A DNA stretch of 36,950 bases from Chryseobacterium gleum. GTDB taxonomy: Bacteria; Bacteroidota; Bacteroidia; Flavobacteriales_D; Crocinitomicaceae. Every line of letters begins with the position of its first letter. Position 1 is the first letter of the stretch. This document shows, in pieces, positions 26,061 to 34,634 of the stretch. The translations under genes and the position numbers were made by a program. The notes under the pieces were generated by a model that saw nothing but the letters and a program-made list of their open reading frames with translations, was not told the DNA's origin and made no database searches. The DNA is taken from assembly GCA_943326315.2 (NCBI GenBank), contig CALPSU020000002.1, forward strand, positions 1 to 36,950, written 5' to 3'.

Positions 26061-27593
26061 TCATTCCCACTCAATCGTTGCTGGTGGTTTTGAACTAATA
26101 TCGTAAGTAACTCTGTTAATTCCTTTTACCTGATTTATTATTTTATTTGAAATTTTAGCTAAAAACTCATACGGTAAATGACACCAATCCGCTGTCATTC
26201 CATCCGTTGAACTTACAGCACGAAGAGCAACTGCATTTTCATACGTTCTCTCATCTCCCATTACCCCAACTGATTGAACAGGTAAGAAAATAGCTCCAGC
26301 TTGCCAAACATCGTCATAAAGGCCATCTTCTTTTAAACCTGAAATAAAAATATAATCTACTTCTTGTAAAATTCTAACTTTTTCAGCCGTTACTTCTCCT
26401 AAAATACGAATTCCAAGACCTGGGCCAGGAAATGGATGTCTTCCTAAAATTGCAGGATCTATACCCATTGATTTCCCTACTCTTCGAACCTCATCTTTAA
26501 ATAATAAACGTAATGGTTCTACTACCTGAAGTTTCATGTAATCCGGTAATCCACCAACGTTGTGATGAGATTTAATTGTTTGTGAAGGACCTCCAGAAAA
26601 AGAAATAGATTCAATAACATCTGGATAAATTGTACCTTGACCTAACCATTTTGCATCCGTAACCAATTTAGATTCTTCATCAAAAACATCAATAAATACT
26701 TTTCCTATTGCCTTTCTTTTTAATTCTGGATCTGTTAATCCTTTCAATTCAGAATAAAATAATTCAGAAGCATCAACTCCTTTCACATTTAATCCCATTC
26801 CTTTATAAGAATCTAAAACAGATTGATATTCATTTTTACGAAGTAGTCCATTATCTACAAAAATACAATGCAAATTATCTCCAATTGCTTTGTGTAATAA
26901 TACCGCTGCCACAGATGAATCTACTCCTCCTGATAAACCTAATATAACTTTATCTGATCCAATTTTTTCTTTTAATGCAGCAACAGTTGAATCTACAAAT
27001 GAATCTGGTGTCCAATTTTGGCTACATTTACAAATATCAACTATATAATTTTTCAATAAAATAGCACCTTCAAGAGAATGATAAACTTCTGGATGAAATT
27101 GAATTCCAAATGTTTGCTCACCTTCGATATGATATCCTGCGATTTCAACATCTTCAGTACTTGCAATGATTTTATAATTAGATGGTATAGTTTTAACAGT
27201 ATCGCCATGTGACATCCAAACCTGAGAACCAATTGACATTCCTTTTGTCAAAACATTCGTTTGATCAACATGTGTCAAATTAGCTCTTCCATATTCTCTT
27301 ATTGTAGAAGGTAAAACTTCCCCACCGAAATTATGAGATAAATATTGAGCTCCAAAGCACAAACCTAACAAAGGAAATTTGCCTTTTATCTCCTCTAAAT
27401 TTGGGCTTGGCGCCTTCTCATCTCTCACTGAAAATGGACTACCTGAAAGAATTACTCCTTTGATAGAATCATTCATTTCTGGACATTTATTCCAAGGAAC
27501 AATTTCACAATAAACATTCAACTCTCTCACACGACGTGCAATCAATTGCGTATACTGTGAGCCAAAATCTAGTATAAGTATCATTTCTTTCAT
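26061..27593 (-). CDS. guaA: GMP synthase (glutamine-hydrolysing)
   Basis: Converts XMP to GMP with glutamine and ATP, the last step of guanine nucleotide synthesis. The 510 aa protein has the class I amidotransferase domain (GSQYTQLIARRVRE; nucleophile Cys79 in GLCFGAQY; His167 and Glu169 in IQFHPEVYHS). It also has the ATP-pyrophosphatase domain (PP-loop SGGVDSS at 221-227; GQGTIYPDVIES; SHHNVGGLP) and the dimerisation domain (RHPFPGPGLGIRILGE, ending ISSKPPATIEWE). All catalytic residues are present. A TATCTTTG box lies 4 nt before the ATG at 27593. The in-frame ATG at 27584 (MILILDFGSQY) is an equally credible start and would suit a leaderless mRNA. It heads the probable guaA-LysM-hemF unit and is divergent from secA. 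Confidence 0.97.
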   Translation of the reverse strand: MKEMILILDFGSQYTQLIARRVRELNVYCEIVPWNKCPEMNDSIKGVILSGSPFSVRDEKAPSPNLEEIKGKFPLLGLCFGAQYLSHNFGGEVLPSTIREYGRANLTHVDQTNVLTKGMSIGSQVWMSHGDTVKTIPSNYKIIASTEDVEIAGYHIEGEQTFGIQFHPEVYHSLEGAILLKNYIVDICKCSQNWTPDSFVDSTVAALKEKIGSDKVILGLSGGVDSSVAAVLLHKAIGDNLHCIFVDNGLLRKNEYQSVLDSYKGMGLNVKGVDASELFYSELKGLTDPELKRKAIGKVFIDVFDEESKLVTDAKWLGQGTIYPDVIESISFSGGPSQTIKSHHNVGGLPDYMKLQVVEPLRLLFKDEVRRVGKSMGIDPAILGRHPFPGPGLGIRILGEVTAEKVRILQEVDYIFISGLKEDGLYDDVWQAGAIFLPVQSVGVMGDERTYENAVALRAVSSTDGMTADWCHLPYEFLAKISNKIINQVKGINRVTYDISSKPPATIEWE

Positions 27594-27597
27594 TTTG

Positions 27598-27605
27598 CAA
27601 AGATA
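27598..27605 (-). promoter_or_regulatory. -7 promoter element of guaA (TATCTTTG, minus strand)
   Basis: An exact TAnnTTTG match on the minus strand. A TTG (plus-strand CAA at 27629-27631) lies 23 nt upstream, acceptable for the -33 element. The box ends 4 nt before the first ATG of guaA, implying a leaderless or near-leaderless transcript, possibly starting at the second ATG (27584). Confidence 0.5.
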
Positions 27606-27756
27606 GTTTTTTTTAGAATTTTAACTAACAACTAATCACTAAAAGCTATTTACAATTTAAAGCGTCAAAGTGTCAGAAAAAACATATTGGAACAATTTTA
27701 GATGAAAACACGAGAAATAAAACGTAAATAACAATATAAAATTTCAGAAATAACCG

Positions 27757-27764
27757 TATTTTTG
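27757..27764 (+). promoter_or_regulatory. -7 promoter element of secA (TATTTTTG)
   Basis: An exact TAnnTTTG match ending 24 nt before the secA ATG at 27789. It overlaps the in-frame TTG at 27762, which argues against that TTG as the start codon. No TTG is visible at -33 spacing. It is divergent from the guaA promoter in the same 195-nt gap. Confidence 0.45.
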
Positions 27765-27788
27765 ACTTCTAAAATCAATAAAAACAGT

Positions 27789-30700
27789 ATGATACAGGGA
27801 TTATTAAAAAAGATATTTGGGGATAAATCGGCTAACGATCGTAAAACATACCAACCTATAATAGATAAAACATTAGAGTTTTCTTCAAAATTCACCTCTT
27901 TATCAGACGATGAATTACGTGCTAAAACTTCTTATTTTCAAAATCTTATTAAAGAAGGGACGAAAGAGTTAGAAACTGAAATTGAAGTTTTAAACGATAA
28001 GGCGAACGATCCAAAAACTGTTGTATTTGATAAAGAAGCTATTTTTGAGAAAATTGACAAATTATCAAAATCTGTTGATGAAAAAATAGAGGAAATTTTA
28101 GAAAATATTCTTCCAGAAGCATTTGCTGTTATAAAAGAAACTGCCCGCCGTTGGTCTGAAAAAGGTCAATTACTAGTAACTACTCAACAATTTGACCGCG
28201 ATTTAGCTGCAAAAAAAGATGGTATTACGATAGATGGTGATATGACCATCTGGCATAATAAATGGACTGCAGCAGGAGCTGAAGTTGAATGGAAAATGAC
28301 TCATTACGATGTTCAGTTAATGGGAGGTGCTGTTTTGCACAGAGGTAATATTGCTGAAATGCAAACAGGTGAAGGGAAAACATTAGTTGCTACACTTCCT
28401 GTATACTTAAATGCACTTGCTGGAAAAGGTGTTCACTTAGTAACTGTGAATGACTACTTAGCGAAACGTGACTCTGAATGGATGGGCCCATTATATCAAT
28501 TCCATGGTTTAACAGTTGATTGTATAGATAAACATAGACCTAATTCACCTGAAAGAAAACAAGCATATTTAGCGGATATTACTTTTGGAACTAATAATGA
28601 ATTCGGTTTCGATTACCTACGTGACAACATGGCAGGAAGTATCGATGACTTGGTTCAACAAAAACACCATTATGCAATTGTCGATGAAGTCGATTCTGTT
28701 TTAATTGATGATGCTAGAACACCATTGATTATTTCAGGTCCAACTCCAAGAGGAGACGAGCACGAATTTCATCAATTGAAACCAAGAGTTGAAACAGTTG
28801 TTTCTGCTCAACGTCAATATGTAAATCAATGTTTAGCAGATGCTAAAAGACTTCTTACCGTTATTAATACTCCGAATGACGATAAAAAAGATGCTAAACA
28901 AATGTTGGAAGATGGTGGTATAGCATTATTAAGAGCGCACCGTGGTTTACCAAAAAACAAAGATCTAATTAAGTTTCTTTCTGAGCCAGGAATGAGAGCT
29001 CAATTGCAAAAAGTAGAAAATTTCTACATGCAAGATCAAAATAAACACATGAAAAAAGTAGATTGTGAGCTTTTCTTTGTGATTAACGAGAAAGACAATA
29101 CAATTGAACTTACAGAAAAAGGAATTGAATTAATTTCAGGTAAAGACGACCAAGATTTCTTTATCATGCCAGATATCGGTCTTGAAATCGCGAATCTTCA
29201 AAAACAAAATTTAGCAAAAGAAGATTTCCTTGAAGGAAAAGATAACTTAATACGTGATTACAGTATAAAATCGGAAAGAATTCATTCTGTTTCTCAATTA
29301 TTAAAAGCATATTCTTTATTTGAAAAAGAAGTTGAATATATCATTTTAGATGGTAAAATTAAATTAGTTGATGAGCAAACAGGACGTGTAATGGAAGGTC
29401 GTCGATATTCAGACGGATTACACCAAGCGATTGAAGCGAAAGAAAACGTAACTGTTGAAGACGCAACACAAACTTACGCTACAATAACACTTCAAAATTA
29501 TTTCAGAATGTACCATAAATTATGTGGTATGACTGGAACAGCGGAAACAGAAGCGAAAGAATTTTGGGACATATACGAATTAGACGTTATAGTAATCCCT
29601 TCAAACCGAGGCATAATAAGAAAAGATCATAACGATTTCGTATACAAATCAGCAAGAGAAAAATTCAATGCTGTTATTGAAGAAGTAGAGAAATTAGTTG
29701 AAGAAGGTAGACCAGTTTTAGTTGGTACAACTACCGTTGAAATTTCAGAATATTTAAGTAATATGCTTAAATCTAAAGGAGTTACTCATAAAGTATTGAA
29801 TGCAAAATATCACCAACAGGAAGCTGAAATTGTTGCTGATGCTGGTAAATCTGGTGCTGTGACTATTGCTACTAATATGGCTGGACGTGGAACGGATATA
29901 AAATTAGGGGAAGGAGTAAAAGAAAAAGGAGGTTTAGCTATTATTGGTACTGAACGTCATGATTCTCGCCGAGTTGACCGCCAATTAAGAGGTCGTGCTG
30001 GTCGTCAAGGAGATCCAGGATCATCTCAATTCTTCGTTTGTTTAGAAGATGATTTGATGCGTAAATTTGGATCTGAAAGAATTGCGAAATTAATGGATAG
30101 AATGGGACTTAAAGAAGGGGAAGTAATTACCCACGGAATGGTTTCTAAATCTATTGAAAGAGCTCAGAAGAAAGTAGAAGAGAATAATTTTGGAATGCGT
30201 AAAAGATTGCTAGAATACGATGATGTAATGAATGCTCAACGTAAAGCAATCTACAAAAAACGTCACAATGCACTTTTCGGAGATCGTTTAGATTTAGATA
30301 CCGATAATATGTTTTACGATATTTCAGAATCTATCGTTTCTCAACATGGAGGCGGAAGTGGATTCGAAGATTTCGAAATGGATTTATTAAGAATTTTAAA
30401 TGTTCAATCTCCAGTAGGTGCAGATGAATATAAATCTATAGATAAAAAGCAATTGACAGAAAAAATTTACGATGAAGTATGTGCCCATTATATTCGTAAA
30501 AATGAAAAAATTGCCTCTCGTGTTTTCCCTCAAGTAAAACATGTGTATGAAACTATGCCTGGCCAATTTAAAAATATCGTATTTCCATTATCTGATGGGA
30601 AACGTGAAATTAAAATGGAATTGGATCTAGAATCAGCATATAAATCTGAAGGGAAAGACATTTCTAAAGAATATGAAAAAAACATTACTTTAGGTATGAT

Positions 30701-31145
30701 TGATAATGAATGGAAAGAACATTTACGTGAAATGGATGATCTTCGTTCTGCTGTTAACAATGCTCAATACGAACAAAAAGATCCTTTATTAGTATATAAA
30801 TTAGAATCGTTTGATTTATTTAAAAATATGTTGCAACGTTTAAATACAGAAACAACTGAATTTTTAATGAAAATTGATATACCGTACGAAGAAGAAATTG
30901 AAAGTACAAATAAAGCTATTTCACATCAAGACAATTATTCTAAAGCAAAAATAGGTGCAGGAGCTTCAAATACTTCAGCTACTAGGGCGCCTCAATTTCA
31001 AGGGAGTGAAGGATATGATCAAGCTATGCAAAGTTCTCATCAACAAATAGAGAAACAACAACCTGTAATTGCTGAACCAAAAGTGGGAAGAAATGATCTT
31101 TGCCCTTGTGGAAGTGGCAAGAAATTCAAACAATGTCACGGATAG
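27789..31145 (+). CDS. secA: Preprotein translocase ATPase SecA
   Basis: The motor ATPase that drives unfolded preproteins through SecYEG, and so the first export step for the signal-peptide proteins in this window. From the ATG at 27789 it is 1,118 aa, longer than the roughly 900 aa E. coli protein and typical of Bacteroidota SecA, which carries an insertion after the first nucleotide-binding motifs. Visible are Walker A MQTGEGKT (about 190), VDEVDSVLIDDARTPLIISG (about 295), TGTAETEAKEFWDIY, TNMAGRGTDIKLG, RRVDRQLRGRAGRQGDPG and the C-terminal zinc-binding tail CPCGSGKKFKQCH. The extra stretch runs from about residue 340 to 420 (DDKKDAKQMLEDGG onward). The longer start at the TTG 27762 overlaps the promoter box and was rejected. 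A strong terminator follows. Confidence 0.97.
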   Translation: MIQGLLKKIFGDKSANDRKTYQPIIDKTLEFSSKFTSLSDDELRAKTSYFQNLIKEGTKELETEIEVLNDKANDPKTVVFDKEAIFEKIDKLSKSVDEKIEEILENILPEAFAVIKETARRWSEKGQLLVTTQQFDRDLAAKKDGITIDGDMTIWHNKWTAAGAEVEWKMTHYDVQLMGGAVLHRGNIAEMQTGEGKTLVATLPVYLNALAGKGVHLVTVNDYLAKRDSEWMGPLYQFHGLTVDCIDKHRPNSPERKQAYLADITFGTNNEFGFDYLRDNMAGSIDDLVQQKHHYAIVDEVDSVLIDDARTPLIISGPTPRGDEHEFHQLKPRVETVVSAQRQYVNQCLADAKRLLTVINTPNDDKKDAKQMLEDGGIALLRAHRGLPKNKDLIKFLSEPGMRAQLQKVENFYMQDQNKHMKKVDCELFFVINEKDNTIELTEKGIELISGKDDQDFFIMPDIGLEIANLQKQNLAKEDFLEGKDNLIRDYSIKSERIHSVSQLLKAYSLFEKEVEYIILDGKIKLVDEQTGRVMEGRRYSDGLHQAIEAKENVTVEDATQTYATITLQNYFRMYHKLCGMTGTAETEAKEFWDIYELDVIVIPSNRGIIRKDHNDFVYKSAREKFNAVIEEVEKLVEEGRPVLVGTTTVEISEYLSNMLKSKGVTHKVLNAKYHQQEAEIVADAGKSGAVTIATNMAGRGTDIKLGEGVKEKGGLAIIGTERHDSRRVDRQLRGRAGRQGDPGSSQFFVCLEDDLMRKFGSERIAKLMDRMGLKEGEVITHGMVSKSIERAQKKVEENNFGMRKRLLEYDDVMNAQRKAIYKKRHNALFGDRLDLDTDNMFYDISESIVSQHGGGSGFEDFEMDLLRILNVQSPVGADEYKSIDKKQLTEKIYDEVCAHYIRKNEKIASRVFPQVKHVYETMPGQFKNIVFPLSDGKREIKMELDLESAYKSEGKDISKEYEKNITLGMIDNEWKEHLREMDDLRSAVNNAQYEQKDPLLVYKLESFDLFKNMLQRLNTETTEFLMKIDIPYEEEIESTNKAISHQDNYSKAKIGAGASNTSATRAPQFQGSEGYDQAMQSSHQQIEKQQPVIAEPKVGRNDLCPCGSGKKFKQCHG

Positions 31146-31160
31146 AAATTAAATAATTTT

Positions 31161-31195
31161 ATACCCTTCAATACTAATTGGAGGGTATTTTTTTT
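31161..31195 (+). terminator. Rho-independent terminator of secA
   Basis: An 11-bp stem, ATACCCTTCAA and TTGGAGGGTAT, with one G-U pair and a 6-nt loop, followed directly by a run of eight T. It starts 16 nt after the secA stop codon. This is the clearest intrinsic terminator in the window. Confidence 0.92.
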
Positions 31196-31368
31196 AATAT
31201 TCATATATTTTTATTTATCTTTAAAAATTAATGAATAATGAGGTTATTAAAAATACAAATTAATTTTAATAGTGATTTAGATTGTACTTTTTGGTTTAAT
31301 TTAGAAAGTTAAAAAGTTAATAAAATTACTACAAAAATTATCGTTTAATTAAAAAGTAACTTAATCTG

Positions 31369-33264
31369 ATGAAGTTATTTAAACCAATAATATTTTTTTT
31401 GATAGTATTTCAAAATCTAATTTTAAATGCTCAATCAGATGCTTGTTCAGGAGCTACTAATTTGCCTGTTAATTCGAGTTGTTCTTCCCAAAATTTTTCT
31501 GTTTCTTCTTCATTTTCAAATACTGGATTAATAAATGCAAGTTGTGGAACTGCAGGTACAGATTTAGAAGATGGTTGGTATACTATCTCAGCAACATCAA
31601 CATCTACAACTATAGAGGCAACACCTTCCTCTTACAGCATGGAATTAGCTGCGTTTTCAAGTTGTACTTCTGGAGAATTAGCATGTAGCTATGTTACTTC
31701 AGGAACAAAAGCTTCAATTATTTTTAACACAACAATCGGTACAACCTATTACATACAACTACACAGAAAATCAGGCACTTCAAATAAAACGATGTCTGGA
31801 ACTATTTGTGCATATCAAACTCCTCCTCCACCCTCGAATGACGATCCTTGTTCAGCAACTGCTTTAACAGTTAATACAAGTTGTAATTATAAATCCTATA
31901 CAAATACAGCAGCAACAGCTACAAGTGGTGTTACAGCTCCTGGCTGCGCAAATTACTTAGGAGGTGATGTCTGGTATACTGCTGTAATACCCGCATCGGG
32001 TTCTCTCGGAATAAATTCAAAATCGAGTACAATTACGGATGGGGGAATGGCAATCTATTATGGGACATGTAATTCATTAACATTAATATCGTGCGATGAT
32101 GCAAGTAGTGCCAACTCAGGCAATATGCCTTTTATAAATATCTCAACAAGACCTGTAGGCTCAACTGTATATATTCGGTTTTGGGAAAATGGAAATAATA
32201 ACAACGGTTCTTTTCAAATATGTGCTTCAGAATTAAATGCGTGCGGTAATGACCAAACTAATGATTATTGTAGTAATCCAGCACAACTATTTAAAGGTTC
32301 TGGCAATTGGTCAAGTAGTACATCTTCTACATACACTCCTGATCGCCCTGGAAATATAAGTAGTATATTTTGTGGTGGCGGAGTTACAACCATAGATAAT
32401 AATTCATGGTATCAATTCACAGCATCAAGCACTACAGAAACTTTTAACTTTTCTTCAGTATCAAATTGTTTAAATAATAAGGGAATACAAGCACAAGTTT
32501 TTGCAGTTACAAATAATTCCTCCTCATGCTGCACTGCATTCACTTCTAAATCAAACTATTACAATCCAGGAAATAGTACAACGCTTGGAACAGTAACGGC
32601 AACTGGATTAACAATTAACCAAACATATATTTTAATGGTAGATGGGTATGCAGGAGACCAATGCGATTTTACAGTAACAGGTTGGACTGCGACAGGAATT
32701 CTAACAACTCTTTCGATAGAGCTTAATTCCTTTTATGGAAAAACTGAAGAAAATGATAATATATTATATTGGGAAACACTCACTGAAAAAAATAATGACT
32801 ATTTTATCATAGAAAAATCTAATGATGGCATTACCTTTGAAACGGTAGGTCACGTTTCAGGAAATGGTACTACAAATGAAATAAAAACATATAACTTCAT
32901 TGATAAAAATAATTTAACAAATTTAGTTTATTATAGATTAATTCAAGTTGACATTAATGGTGAAAAACATAAATTCGATATTATTTCACTTAGAAAAACA
33001 AGTGATAAATTTGGAATAATAAACTTATATCCAAACCCAACTAAAAATATTTTATATGTAAATGTAAATACCGAAAATTCAGAGGATGAAGAAATTGAAA
33101 TTTTTGATCAGTATGGGAACTTTGTTCAATCAGAATTTATCTTAACTAAAAATCTATCTACTCTGAAAATAAATATTGAAAATTTAAAAAATGGACTTTA
33201 TTTCATACGATTAAAAAACAAATTAAATCAATCTAATATCATGCATAGATTCGTTATATTTTGA
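31369..33264 (+). CDS. Secreted cysteine-rich protein with type A T9SS sorting domain
   Basis: A 631 aa protein predicted to reach the cell surface or medium through the type IX secretion system. It has a signal peptide (MKLFKPIIFFLIVFQNLILNAQ). Three similar beta-sandwich segments follow, each opening with a (D/N)-x-(C)-S motif (DACSGATNLPVNSSC near 24, DDPCSATALTVNTSC near 157, NDYCSNPAQLF near 302) and containing WYT or WYQF cores, reminiscent of bacterial pre-peptidase C-terminal domains. A fibronectin-like segment lies before the tail (NILYWETLTEKNNDYFIIEKS...YYRLIQVD, about 460-540), then the type A tail with LYPNPTKN, IEIFDQYG and NGLYFIRL ending MHRFVIF. No enzyme domain is visible. 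It starts 174 nt after the secA terminator; only an imperfect -7 box (TACTTTTTG, near 31285) is seen. The DUF2520 gene follows after 16 nt. Confidence 0.85.
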   Translation: MKLFKPIIFFLIVFQNLILNAQSDACSGATNLPVNSSCSSQNFSVSSSFSNTGLINASCGTAGTDLEDGWYTISATSTSTTIEATPSSYSMELAAFSSCTSGELACSYVTSGTKASIIFNTTIGTTYYIQLHRKSGTSNKTMSGTICAYQTPPPPSNDDPCSATALTVNTSCNYKSYTNTAATATSGVTAPGCANYLGGDVWYTAVIPASGSLGINSKSSTITDGGMAIYYGTCNSLTLISCDDASSANSGNMPFINISTRPVGSTVYIRFWENGNNNNGSFQICASELNACGNDQTNDYCSNPAQLFKGSGNWSSSTSSTYTPDRPGNISSIFCGGGVTTIDNNSWYQFTASSTTETFNFSSVSNCLNNKGIQAQVFAVTNNSSSCCTAFTSKSNYYNPGNSTTLGTVTATGLTINQTYILMVDGYAGDQCDFTVTGWTATGILTTLSIELNSFYGKTEENDNILYWETLTEKNNDYFIIEKSNDGITFETVGHVSGNGTTNEIKTYNFIDKNNLTNLVYYRLIQVDINGEKHKFDIISLRKTSDKFGIINLYPNPTKNILYVNVNTENSEDEEIEIFDQYGNFVQSEFILTKNLSTLKINIENLKNGLYFIRLKNKLNQSNIMHRFVIF

Positions 33265-33280
33265 TCCTAAATCTTTAAAT

Positions 33281-34057
33281 ATGATTAATAAAATTGAAAA
33301 TTTAGTAATAATTGGCGCTGGTAATGTTGCCTCACATCTATCTAGAGCTCTTATAAAAAAGATTGAAATAAAAGGAATTATTAGTAAAAATAAAGTTTCT
33401 GCAATAAAATTGTCAACTGAATTAAACTGCCCTTTTATTGAGGACTTATCATCCCTTCCAGTTTGTGATTTAGTTCTAATATGCTCTAATGACGATTCTA
33501 TTTCTGAAATTGAATCTCAAATCCCACCACATTTAAAAGTAGCTTATACTTCCGGTAGTGTTGAATTAAATTCAATTTTAAATAGAAAAAATTATGGGGT
33601 CTTCTACCCTCTTCAAACTTTTTCAAAAAATAGTGAACTCGACACTTCTTCTATTCCTTTTTTTATTGAGGCTACCAATATAGAATTTGGTCAACAATTG
33701 TTTGAATTAGGAACTACAATTAGCTCTCAAGTTTCTTATGCATCCTCAATCGAAAGGAAGAAACTCCATATTTCAGCAATATTTGTTAATAATTTTACAA
33801 ATCATTTGGCTTATTTAGCGAAAGAATATTCTGATAAAAACAACCTAAATTGGCAACATTTAATACCATTAATAAAAGAAACTACTAATAAAATAATAGA
33901 AGCTTCACCTGAAAATTCACAAACTGGACCTGCAAGAAGAAACGATCAATCAATAATAGAGGAGCATCTTTCAATGTTAGATGGAGATTCAAAAAAAATA
34001 TACCAATTATTATCTGAAAGTATTGTTAACACGTACTCAAAAAAAATAAAATCATGA
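33281..34057 (+). CDS. DUF2520 Rossmann-fold protein (NAD(P)-binding oxidoreductase-like)
   Basis: A 258 aa cytosolic protein of the DUF2520 family, related to F420/NADP and pyrroline-5-carboxylate reductase-type dehydrogenases. It opens with a dinucleotide-binding motif (VIIGAGNVASHLSRAL, about 10-25). LVLICSNDDSI, YTSGSV and GVFYPLQTFSK follow, then the DUF2520 helical half (HISAIFVNNFTNHL and TGPARRNDQSIIEEHL). The substrate is unknown. Its last 4 nt (ATGA) overlap the start of the KdsC-like gene, implying coupled expression. It starts 16 nt after the T9SS cargo gene, so it may be read from that promoter or from an unrecognised one. Confidence 0.87.
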   Translation: MINKIENLVIIGAGNVASHLSRALIKKIEIKGIISKNKVSAIKLSTELNCPFIEDLSSLPVCDLVLICSNDDSISEIESQIPPHLKVAYTSGSVELNSILNRKNYGVFYPLQTFSKNSELDTSSIPFFIEATNIEFGQQLFELGTTISSQVSYASSIERKKLHISAIFVNNFTNHLAYLAKEYSDKNNLNWQHLIPLIKETTNKIIEASPENSQTGPARRNDQSIIEEHLSMLDGDSKKIYQLLSESIVNTYSKKIKS

Positions 34058-34572
34058 TAAGCTACAAAGAACGATTAAACAAAGTAACAACTCTTATTTT
34101 TGATATAGATGGAGTTTTAACTAATGGTGATATAATAATCTTCAATGGAGACATGGTTAGGATACTAAATTCTAGGGACGCTTATGCCCTTCAATATGCC
34201 TCTAAAAATGGATATCGTATTTTAGTTATTACTGGTGGACAATCAGAAGAAGTAAAAGATCGATTAATGGAGGTTGGAGTTACGGAAGTTTGTCTTTCCT
34301 CGTTCAATAAAATTAATGTTTACAATAAACTAAAAGAAAAATACAAATTCACAGACGAACAAGCCCTGTATATGGGAGATGACATTCCAGACTATGAAGT
34401 TATGAAGCAAGTAGGTGTTGCAACCTGCCCTCAAGATGCATGTATTGAAATCAAACATATTTCACATTACCAATCGCCATTTAATGGCGGAAGACATTGT
34501 GTAAGAGATGTAATAGAACAAACGTTACGGGTTCAAAATAAATGGTTCGGAGAAAATAGTTTTGAATGGTAA
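34054..34572 (+). CDS. kdsC: KdsC-like HAD phosphatase (3-deoxy-D-manno-octulosonate-8-phosphate phosphatase)
   Basis: Probably removes phosphate from KDO-8-phosphate on the way to lipopolysaccharide core synthesis. The 172 aa protein has the capless HAD layout of KdsC: motif I FDIDGVLTNG with nucleophile Asp17 and acid Asp19, motif II LVITGG, the lysine region FNKINVYNKL, and motif IV MGDDIPDYEVM. The KdsC-style C-terminal part CPQDACIEIKHISHY...GGRHCVRDVIE follows. The N-terminal strand is slightly longer than in E. coli KdsC. It overlaps the DUF2520 gene by ATGA. Sugar-phosphate specificity is taken from family likeness; another small phosphatase role is possible. Confidence 0.85.
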   Translation: MISYKERLNKVTTLIFDIDGVLTNGDIIIFNGDMVRILNSRDAYALQYASKNGYRILVITGGQSEEVKDRLMEVGVTEVCLSSFNKINVYNKLKEKYKFTDEQALYMGDDIPDYEVMKQVGVATCPQDACIEIKHISHYQSPFNGGRHCVRDVIEQTLRVQNKWFGENSFEW

Positions 34573-34588
34573 AACCATTCAAAACTTA

Positions 34589-34610
34589 GAGACGCGATTC
34601 ATCGCGTCTC
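34589..34610. repeat. GC-rich perfect palindrome between convergent genes (possible bidirectional terminator or REP-like element)
   Basis: GAGACGCGAT, two-base centre TC, ATCGCGTCTC: a 10-bp perfect inverted repeat that would fold as a 9-bp stem with a 4-nt loop. It lies 16 nt after kdsC and 24 nt before the stop codon of the convergent T9SS gene. No T-run follows on the plus strand. On the minus strand TAAGTTTT follows. It is far richer in GC than its surroundings, so a dispersed intergenic element is a fair alternative to a terminator. Confidence 0.6.
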
Positions 34611-34634
34611 AAACCATAATTCATCAAAATTCAT

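Noticed and set aside
27762..27788. Longer SecA N-terminus from the TTG at 27762
   Set aside because: The TTG overlaps the TATTTTTG promoter box, and the ATG at 27789 gives the usual SecA N-terminus (MIQGLLKKIFG).
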